Below, piece by piece: positions 43,085 through 50,099 of a DNA stretch of 64,000 nucleotides. The stretch's first letter is position 1; every line of letters starts with the position of its first letter. Origin of the DNA: Agrobacterium tumefaciens. GTDB lineage: Bacteria; Pseudomonadota; Alphaproteobacteria; Rhizobiales; Rhizobiaceae. The stretch covers positions 1 to 64,000 of the forward strand of contig NZ_SUPW01000002.1 of the NCBI RefSeq assembly GCF_013337285.1, given 5' to 3'. A program made the position numbers and the translations under genes. A model generated the notes under the pieces. That model searched no databases. It had not been told where the DNA came from and saw only the letters and a list, made by a program, of their open reading frames with translations.

Positions 43085-44371
43085 ATGTCCACGAATTATA
43101 TGAGCGCCGCCTCAGTGCGGACGAAAAACCCGGCTGGCGTCATCGCGACATGTGGTCTGATGATCATGTTCGACGGTTACGATCTGGTCGTTTATGGCGC
43201 GGTTGCGCCGGCGCTGCTGAAAGAGGGCGCATGGGCGCTCAATCCTGCCATGGTCGGTCGCGCTGCGGCGCTGACGCTGGTGGGAATGCTGCTGGGCGCT
43301 CTGTTTGCCGGCACCATGGCCGACCGTATCGGCCGCCGCAAGGTCGTGCTCATCAGCCTTGCCGTATTTTCGGCTATGATGATCGCCTCGGCCATGACGC
43401 CGAACTTTCTGGCTTTTGAAATCACGCGCTTCCTCGCTGGTCTCGGGCTTGGCGCGCTTTTGCCGACAGTGACCGCGCTGGTGCTGGAATTTTCGCCGCC
43501 CAAACGCAAGGCGCAGGCGAATTCCCTGTCTTTCCTCGGCTATCTTATCGGCGGCATCATCTCCGGCCTGATGGGCATCCTTCTGCTGGAAACCTATGGC
43601 TGGCGGCCGTTGATGCTGATCGGCGGTCTGCCGCTTATTCTCCTGCCGCTATTCATGCGCTTCCTGCCGGAATCGCCGGAATGGCTGGCAAGCAAGGGCC
43701 GGCAGGCGGAAGCGGACGGTATTTGCGACACTTATGGCCTGCAACGCATTGTGCCACACGCCAAAATTCAAAAGGGTGGTGTCGGCGCGCTGTTTTCGGA
43801 AGGCCGGCTGCTTTCGACGCTGAATGCCTGGGGCATTCACTTCTGCTCGCTGCTTCTCACCTTCGGCATGGTCAACTGGCTGCCGACCATCATGAACAAG
43901 ATGGGTTATGATATCAGCTCGGCGCTCAGCTTCTCGATCATGCTGAATGTCGGGGCCGCTATCGGCATTCTCATTGGCGGGCGGTTTGCCGATAAGGGCA
44001 ACGTCAAGGTGGTGGTGGCGGTGCTGTTTGCCATCGGTGCGGCCTCTATCTGGGCTCTGACGGTAAACAAAGGGCCGCTGCTGTATGTCTTCGTCGCCCT
44101 TGCCGGTGCCGGAACGATTGGAACCCAGATCCTTGCCAATGTTTTGGTGGGCCGGCTTTATCCCGTCCATATTCGCGGCACGGGCCTCGGCTTTTCGCTG
44201 GCGGTTGGTCGTCTCGGCGGCATTGCCGGCCCGATGATCGGCGGCCTCGTGCTGCAACGGGGGCTGGCTCCCGAGTGGAATTTCTACATTTTCGGGTCGG
44301 TCGCGTTGGTGGGGTTGTTGCTGACCGTGTTGACCCTGCTATACCGCACCTCGGGTGACGAGCGGGTTTGA
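43085..44371 (+). CDS. graK: MFS aromatic-acid transporter
   Basis: 428 residues from the ATG at 43085 (GGGAGGAAG ribosome site). Twelve helices are expected. The first contains the aromatic-acid:H+ symporter motif (MFDGYDLVVYGAVAP), and the MFS loop 2-3 motif is GTMADRIGRRKVVL. It very likely imports gamma-resorcylate. It has its own operator upstream and so may be transcribed apart from graDAFCBE. Confidence 0.9.
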   Translation: MSTNYMSAASVRTKNPAGVIATCGLMIMFDGYDLVVYGAVAPALLKEGAWALNPAMVGRAAALTLVGMLLGALFAGTMADRIGRRKVVLISLAVFSAMMIASAMTPNFLAFEITRFLAGLGLGALLPTVTALVLEFSPPKRKAQANSLSFLGYLIGGIISGLMGILLLETYGWRPLMLIGGLPLILLPLFMRFLPESPEWLASKGRQAEADGICDTYGLQRIVPHAKIQKGGVGALFSEGRLLSTLNAWGIHFCSLLLTFGMVNWLPTIMNKMGYDISSALSFSIMLNVGAAIGILIGGRFADKGNVKVVVAVLFAIGAASIWALTVNKGPLLYVFVALAGAGTIGTQILANVLVGRLYPVHIRGTGLGFSLAVGRLGGIAGPMIGGLVLQRGLAPEWNFYIFGSVALVGLLLTVLTLLYRTSGDERV

Positions 44372-44380
44372 TGAACGAGG

Positions 44381-44412
44381 TGCTGGCCGCCGGGTGAAAC
44401 CTGCGGCCAGCA
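44381..44412 (+). terminator. Hairpin at the end of the gra cluster
   Basis: A 10-bp perfect stem (TGCTGGCCGC with GCGGCCAGCA) with a 12-nt loop, 10 nt after the graK stop. No T-run follows, so it may be a rho-aided or stabilising hairpin. Confidence 0.55.
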
Positions 44413-44476
44413 GAATGGCTGATGCCTCATGCATTCAGCGACGACACGGTTCTGAATTTTCACTGCAACGAATGAT

Positions 44477-46801
44477 CTAGCTTCTGCGACCGCTGCGGAG
44501 TTGTGCGAGGGTCGCAAGCGTATTGCCGCTGATCCCGCCGTTATTGCTGAACAAAGCCATACGCGGATCGGATTCGGCGCTGTTCGCTTCGAACATCACC
44601 AGAAAGCGGCTGACCAGCTTTTCGACCTTTGCAGGGTCCTGCAGGTCTTTCATCTTCAGCCTCTTCTCGATCATCTTTGCCTGCACATCCACTTTGGAAT
44701 TTGCCGTTTCGGCAGGCATTCCAAGGGCGGTGCGGGTGAATTCCGCCAGCGCATTGTCGGCGAGGATGTCGTAAGGATTGGAAATGCCGCCGGCCATTCG
44801 CTTGAAATAGAGCGCCAGTCGGACACCGGAGTTTTCCTCTCCCGCCCGCTCCTCCAGCGTCTGGCGCACATAGTTGTCGCGCGTTTCCATCAGGCTGCGG
44901 GTATTCTGGATCGTCTGGCCGGTTGTCGCGCGGATATTTCCCTTGGTATCAAAGTTGAAAGAACCGGCAAGCGCGCGAAAGCGGGTATCTTTTTCGGTGT
45001 TGGCAAAGCTTTTGGGGTCTTTAAGGTCGGACTTGAAAATCTTCTTCAGATAATCGGTGGTCACCGATTTGGGGTCGATGCGTTGGGCAACCAACATGAA
45101 ATCGAGCAGGCGGCGGTCGGCAAGCAATTGATCGACTGTTTCCAGCGTCTCCATTTTCTCGCGATAGTAGGAGACTTCCTTCTCTCCCTTCTCCCTGACT
45201 TTCTTGTCCTTGTCCCAACGGGTGACTTCGGTGAGATAACGGCGTGAAATGCGGGTGATCTCGTTTTCCGCCTGGGCAAGGCGCGGTGAGCCGATTTTGC
45301 CTTCTGAATCGAAATTATATGCCTTTGCCAGCCGCACGAACCTGTCATCGTTCAAGCTGCGAACATAGCTTTTCGGGTCTGACAGATCGCTTGTGAGGGC
45401 TTTTTTCAATTTGAAGGTCGAGGCTTCCTCCGTGCTGATATTGAACGCCTTCAGCGCGAAATTGCGAACCGTGACTGCGGCCGGCGCATTCGACAGAAAG
45501 TCCTCCAGGTTTTTCGTCAGGCCGATATAGCGTTTGTAGTCCTTGATTAGCCTTTCGTCGTCGGCCACGTCGTCGTCATCGTAGCGGCTAAAGTAAAAGT
45601 TCATCATCGTGCTAAGCTGCACATCGGTCTGCACTGCCTTTCCAGGCGCGACTTTGCCGTCGTCACCGAAATTGAAAGCTTTTGCCAAGTCGATGAGGCC
45701 TTTGTCCTTCTCCTGATAAAGCGGGCTTTGCGCGTCCTCAGGATTTTGGCGAAGGGCCCACTGGATTTTCTTGTCGATGTCGACGTTGTCGAGCAGATTA
45801 AAGGCGACGATCAACATTTCTCTCAGGCGGCCATTGCTGGTCATCTGCCCTGCATCGGTGACGCTCTTGATCTTGTCCACGAAGAAATCACGATTAAGAA
45901 TCGCGCCGGCCTGCGTCAGGCGCGGGCTAGAAAGAACGTAGGTTTCGTTGATCAGCCGTTTCTGGGCCGTCGTCTGCGCTGGCGTGCCGGTATCGACGGC
46001 GCCATCGTCGCGGAAGTTGAACGCCGCCGCCATTTCGAACAATTTATAGGCATCGGCGATGCGTTTATTGTACTGGTCGATCAGATATTGGACCTTGTCG
46101 TGCGCCGGCTTGTCGGTGGTGGGAATATTGTCCCGCTCAATTCGCAGACCTGCCGTTTTTAACTGCCACTCATTGACCAGCGGTTCGTAGGTCTTGTTGA
46201 CGTAGCTATCGGCACTGCTGATATCGCTGGTCAGAACATCTTTGAGATGCTTGTAGCTGAAGCTCTGGGCATCGATGCCGAAAGATTTGAAAACATAGTC
46301 CCGAAGCCGCGTGTTTTTGAATATGTCATCCAAATGACCGACCTTGTCGATGAGGATGTTGTAATATCGCGTTTCCTCCTTCAGTTCCTCGTTTCGTTGC
46401 TCGATCGTGCTGTTATACGCGGCAACCAGCCGGTCCTGCTGGGATTCGGTCTGAACCGATTTTTGCGCTTTGATATTGCCGAAATCGAACGCCGCCGCGA
46501 AATCGCGGTAGCGTGTGTCCTTCATCTTGTTGGCGAAACTGTTCGGGTCGTTGAGGTCACTTTCCAGCACCTTCTTCATGAAGGCGGTGGCGTAAGTCAT
46601 GTCTTCCAGCCCAAACGCTTTCATGGCGTAGGAATAGAGTTTGTAGTCCTTCAGAAACTCGTCGAGGTTTTTAACCTTGCCGATATTGTCCGCATAATAT
46701 CTGGCGTCTCGCGATATGACGGGGTCATTCGCGACACGTTTCAGCGACAGGCCGAGGTCACGATTATAGAGGGCATAAGTCGTGTATGCGGGCAGCACCA
46801 T
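44477..46801 (-). CDS. Large repeat protein with about six DUF1217 units
   Basis: 774 residues from the ATG at 46801, which has CCCGGAGG at the right distance. It is built of about six diverged units of 110-150 residues. Each has a KAF.. helix, a [KT]SD[LI].(D)P.S[FY] motif (near residues 82, 192, 472 and 592) and an [AS][FY][ND]F..[DEK]G motif (near 105, 261, 376, 496 and 615). This matches DUF1217, usually found singly or in few copies in rhizobial flagellar regions. No signal peptide or transmembrane helix is seen, and charged residues are very frequent. It lies just downstream of telA on the same strand, behind an AT-rich gap. Function is unknown; a secreted or flagellum-associated protein is the family-based guess. 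Confidence 0.8.
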   Translation of the reverse strand: MVLPAYTTYALYNRDLGLSLKRVANDPVISRDARYYADNIGKVKNLDEFLKDYKLYSYAMKAFGLEDMTYATAFMKKVLESDLNDPNSFANKMKDTRYRDFAAAFDFGNIKAQKSVQTESQQDRLVAAYNSTIEQRNEELKEETRYYNILIDKVGHLDDIFKNTRLRDYVFKSFGIDAQSFSYKHLKDVLTSDISSADSYVNKTYEPLVNEWQLKTAGLRIERDNIPTTDKPAHDKVQYLIDQYNKRIADAYKLFEMAAAFNFRDDGAVDTGTPAQTTAQKRLINETYVLSSPRLTQAGAILNRDFFVDKIKSVTDAGQMTSNGRLREMLIVAFNLLDNVDIDKKIQWALRQNPEDAQSPLYQEKDKGLIDLAKAFNFGDDGKVAPGKAVQTDVQLSTMMNFYFSRYDDDDVADDERLIKDYKRYIGLTKNLEDFLSNAPAAVTVRNFALKAFNISTEEASTFKLKKALTSDLSDPKSYVRSLNDDRFVRLAKAYNFDSEGKIGSPRLAQAENEITRISRRYLTEVTRWDKDKKVREKGEKEVSYYREKMETLETVDQLLADRRLLDFMLVAQRIDPKSVTTDYLKKIFKSDLKDPKSFANTEKDTRFRALAGSFNFDTKGNIRATTGQTIQNTRSLMETRDNYVRQTLEERAGEENSGVRLALYFKRMAGGISNPYDILADNALAEFTRTALGMPAETANSKVDVQAKMIEKRLKMKDLQDPAKVEKLVSRFLVMFEANSAESDPRMALFSNNGGISGNTLATLAQLRSGRRS

Positions 46802-47111
46802 GTGCCTCCGGGAAAATTGTTGCCGAAATCTATGTGTGAACAAATACTATAATTGAATTATCGCAGTATTGTCTTGTGCGAGACTGTATTTACTAAAATT
46901 GTATTTATGTTAATTATTGTATATTGTTAAATTAGAAATTTATATTCTGATAGGACGAATTTTTCTTGATGTTGTCTCTTAGGGTTTTCGCGCAGATAAA
47001 AGCTGCACATGGCCAACAACCAGCCCAAAGCGGTATGCGGAAATGCGCCGCCGCAGTTTCTGGGCAGTTTCAAGATGTGCCAGTTTTTGGACGGGAGCGG
47101 CTGCGGCTGCC
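46802..47111. other. 310-nt gap with an AT-rich core between telA and the DUF1217 gene
   Basis: No supported gene. The part at about 46845-46980 is strongly AT-rich against the surrounding 60% GC, with many TATT and TTAA steps. It probably holds the DUF1217 promoter on the minus strand. The remainder is ordinary GC-rich sequence after the telA stop. No perfect long palindrome of hairpin-telomere type was found here. Confidence 0.6.
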
Positions 47112-48443
47112 TTAGGGCTTTTTGCCGGAGACAGGCGTGATGCTCGCCATTTGCTGCAATGTCCGCTCATTCGTGCGCTTGGCGCGCGCCAGCGCATCGT
47201 CGCGATCTTCGGGCAGCGTGTAGGTCATGTAGGACAACGAGGTTTCGAGGTCGTTGTTATTGTGCCCCAGAATGGCAGCGAAATAGCTGTTCTTGGTGAC
47301 GTGGGGCGGGGCGAAATTGTGATAGGCGACTTCGGCATAGAGGTGCCGCAGGCCATAGGGCTTGGGAAGTTCTTCCTTCGGCCAGAAATCCTCAAACAGG
47401 TTAAAAACCGTATCCCGAAGCAATAGACGGGTTTCCGATGAAAAATCGTCGATCGACATGCCGTGCCACAGTTTTCCCTGCCCGCTAGCGCGCAGCCGTT
47501 CATAGGCGGAGAGAATGGTGGCGGAACGGGCAAGGACCGGGATTTCGTAGGTAATACCGAATTTCGTTCCTTCTCCCTGTTTCGTCTTGGCCTGGCCGTT
47601 GAACAGGATGCTCCATTTGGAAACACCCTTGCCATAGGGGGCGGGGGAAAACTCGGCCTGGGTGAAGACTTCGTAGGGACGCCGTCCCGTCATGCCGATC
47701 AGGCCGATGCCGATCATCAGCGGGTCATTGGACTGGAGAGCGTCGGTGCAAATCTTCAGAACCTGCCGGTAGTTGTCGAAGGTGATCAGCGCACCATGCT
47801 TGGTGGCGATCTTCTCCATCTTCACCCGGCGGGCGTCGTCATACATCGCCGCATCGCCGGTTGCGATCTTCAGCATCGGATGCTCATCACCGAAGGCCTC
47901 GCGAATGGCGTTACGGTATTTGGTAATGTAGGAGATGATCGTCGTCTGCGCCCTGTCCTTCATGGTGCTGAGTTCAGCGTTCCACAGGGCCTGCATTTCA
48001 TCTTTCTTTGCCACACCATTCATCGCTGCAATGAAATCCGCGATACGCAGAAGAACCGTGGGCTTTCGTCCCGCGGTGTTGAATTCCGCCCGTTCGATTT
48101 TTTCGACGATGGATGTCGCCACGCCGGTTTTCGGATAGTCGGCCCGTTCGATATAGGTATTCAGCCGTTCGCGCAGTTTTTTCATGTTGCAGATGGCAAG
48201 CGGTGTGCTCTTTGGGCCGAATTCGGCCTTTAGGGCATACCTATATTTCATGATGTAGAGTTCGAGCGTCTTTTCGGTGCGGCCATTGTCGAAATGGTAG
48301 CGGACCTCGGCATCCCAAAGATCGCGGATTTTTTTGTTCCGCACAGCGTCGCTGCTTTTCATCGCCTCTCTGACGCCAGCGACGAACTGGTCGATGCGTT
48401 CCACGAGGACGGGTGTTTTTGTCTTGCGCTTTAAGGCGGGCAT
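47112..48443 (-). CDS. telA: Telomere resolvase (protelomerase) TelA
   Basis: 443 residues. A tyrosine-recombinase-like catalytic domain carries R255 (MTGRRPYEVF), K286/K288 (NGQAKTKQ), R366 (PYGLRHLY), H394 (ILGHNNND) and the nucleophile Y405 (ETSLSYMTYT). The hairpin-module residues Y201, D202 and R205 (MYDDARR) are also present. These numbers agree with those reported for Agrobacterium tumefaciens TelA. The enzyme cuts replicated telomere junctions and reseals them as covalently closed hairpins, so linear replicons can segregate. The ATG has AGGGAG 7 nt upstream. The frame is full length with no disruption. It is not itself at a telomere; the target replicon is elsewhere. Confidence 0.96.
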   Translation of the reverse strand: MPALKRKTKTPVLVERIDQFVAGVREAMKSSDAVRNKKIRDLWDAEVRYHFDNGRTEKTLELYIMKYRYALKAEFGPKSTPLAICNMKKLRERLNTYIERADYPKTGVATSIVEKIERAEFNTAGRKPTVLLRIADFIAAMNGVAKKDEMQALWNAELSTMKDRAQTTIISYITKYRNAIREAFGDEHPMLKIATGDAAMYDDARRVKMEKIATKHGALITFDNYRQVLKICTDALQSNDPLMIGIGLIGMTGRRPYEVFTQAEFSPAPYGKGVSKWSILFNGQAKTKQGEGTKFGITYEIPVLARSATILSAYERLRASGQGKLWHGMSIDDFSSETRLLLRDTVFNLFEDFWPKEELPKPYGLRHLYAEVAYHNFAPPHVTKNSYFAAILGHNNNDLETSLSYMTYTLPEDRDDALARAKRTNERTLQQMASITPVSGKKP

Positions 48444-48480
48444 GCGGCGGCTCCCTGAACCGGTCCGAAAATATAAAATC

Positions 48481-48510
48481 CATGGTTGGCAATCAACAGA
48501 AGCATGGTTG
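48481..48510 (-). promoter_or_regulatory. Direct repeats in the telA upstream region
   Basis: The octamer CATGGTTG (plus strand) occurs at 48481-48488 and 48503-48510, a 22-bp period of about two helical turns, 38-60 nt before the telA ATG. On the telA strand TTGATT and a TATATT-like -10 lie among and after them. A regulator or telA autoregulation could use these. The rest of the 285-nt gap to acvB shows nothing else. Confidence 0.4.
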
Positions 48511-48728
48511 AGGAAACGCCATGAACATTCGCCGCGGGCCGGGTTCTTTTGAATAATAATTTAATCGATTCCGCAAGCGTGGCTGGCGATCGAAGACGGG
48601 TTTCGAACTGCCGCCGGTCATTCAACCGGGGCTGAAGGCTGCGGGAGATGATGTTTCCGGGGAGGGAGCCTGCAAATTCATGTTCGGAGCTTCGGAAATT
48701 TTCCCGAAGCCCCTCAGGTCAAAATACT

Positions 48729-50099
48729 CTATTTAGGCAGGCGGGTCTTCAGCGATGTCACAATCCGCTTTGCAAGCGCCTCATAGTCTTCGTCGAAATG
48801 GTGGCCGCCTTCAATGGCGATCGTTTCCACACCCTTCGCCTTCAGGCCGGGGCAGGGATCTTCATCCTCCTCCTCCGTGCCATATACGCACTGCACCAGC
48901 TTCGGATCGATCTTGGCGATGTCGTCCACCGTCTTGCCGCCCTTGCCTTCGCCAGCCACGCCAAGCCAGCCCTGAACGGAAATTTCGAAATCCACTTCCG
49001 TCGACAGGCCCAGCAGGGAGAGCTGCACGACGTGGGATTTTGCGCGTTCCGGCAGAAGATTGTAGGTTGCAGGAATGATGTCGGCACCGAAGGAATAGCC
49101 GATCAGCACCACGTTGCGAACCTTCCACTGCTTGCGATAGGTGTCGATGATGCGGCCAAGGTCGCTTGCCACTTCCTGTGGCTGCTTTTCTTTCCAGAAA
49201 TACCGCAGGGCGTCGACGCCAATCACGGGAATGCCCTGTTTCTGCAGCGCGCCGCCCACTTCCTCGTCAAGATCGCGCCAGCCGCCGTCGCCGGAATAGA
49301 TCACCGCCATGGTGTCCATGACAGGGCTCGTTTCCAGAACCTTGATCGGCAGGCCGAGCGGGCTGTCGGTGTCGCCGGCGGCGTCGATCTGGTCGGACAG
49401 GGTCTGTGTCAGGATGTCGTCCGCCTTGTCGGTCACGTCAGTCACGTCAATATCGGGATGCAGCTTGACGAGTGCGTTGACGTGGTCGCGGCCCTTCTGG
49501 TCCGCCGCGGGCGTAAACAGCACGCTGACGGGCGCGGGCAGTGGACCATCGGTCAGGCCATAGACCGTTTCGCCATCCACCTTGTCCTTGGTGGCGGGGG
49601 TGCAGAGGATTTTCTCAAGCGGCAGGCCCGCCTTGGGGTCGACGGCGAGAGCGTCGCGGACGGTGGAGACAGGGCTTTGTGCGATCATCGCCAGCGCCAG
49701 CGTTCCGCCCTTGCCGATGCCGGTGAGAATGGGCTGGCGATAGCTGCTGGTGCCGGCGGTGCGCTGGATCTGCTGCGACAGCGATTCGATGTCCGAGATC
49801 ATGTAGATGCAGTCGTCGTCATCGGCTTCGAGCGCCTTCAGATATTCCTTGAAGTCGATGCCGACCACGGCCGCACCCTTTGCAACCAGCGCCTCGGCGC
49901 GGGTCTCGTCGGCGGCTGTCCAGCCGTCGGCGTCGGAAATCAGGAAGACGCTGGCGAGAATATCACCGTCCGGTACCATGATGTGTTCGGCCGGGATCAT
50001 GCCTGTCTCATAGGCTGGCTTGTCCTGCGCAAAAACGGAGGTAGAGGCGAACAGGGCGGAAGCGGCGATGACCGCCTTCATCATGGTGGATTTTCTCAT
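48729..50099 (-). CDS. acvB: AcvB/VirJ-family virulence protein, lysyl-phosphatidylglycerol hydrolase
   Basis: 456 residues. The signal peptide is KAVIAASALFASTSVFA, giving a periplasmic protein. Two alpha/beta-hydrolase-like halves are seen; the C-terminal VirJ-like half has the nucleophile elbow GYSFGADIIP and a late His in IEGGHHFDED. AcvB is the chromosomal virulence protein of Agrobacterium needed for normal T-DNA transfer, and acts by hydrolysing lysyl-phosphatidylglycerol made by LpiA. The start overlaps the lpiA stop (ATGA at 50099), so the two are made together. Confidence 0.93.
   Translation of the reverse strand: MRKSTMMKAVIAASALFASTSVFAQDKPAYETGMIPAEHIMVPDGDILASVFLISDADGWTAADETRAEALVAKGAAVVGIDFKEYLKALEADDDDCIYMISDIESLSQQIQRTAGTSSYRQPILTGIGKGGTLALAMIAQSPVSTVRDALAVDPKAGLPLEKILCTPATKDKVDGETVYGLTDGPLPAPVSVLFTPAADQKGRDHVNALVKLHPDIDVTDVTDKADDILTQTLSDQIDAAGDTDSPLGLPIKVLETSPVMDTMAVIYSGDGGWRDLDEEVGGALQKQGIPVIGVDALRYFWKEKQPQEVASDLGRIIDTYRKQWKVRNVVLIGYSFGADIIPATYNLLPERAKSHVVQLSLLGLSTEVDFEISVQGWLGVAGEGKGGKTVDDIAKIDPKLVQCVYGTEEEDEDPCPGLKAKGVETIAIEGGHHFDEDYEALAKRIVTSLKTRLPK

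Noticed and set aside
46845..46980. AT-rich tract as a telomere or TelA target site
   Set aside because: I found no long perfect inverted repeat in it, and the window continues with normal genes on both sides.
46979..47197. 72-codon minus frame after telA
   Set aside because: Overlaps the telA end out of frame and has no ribosome site or recognisable composition.
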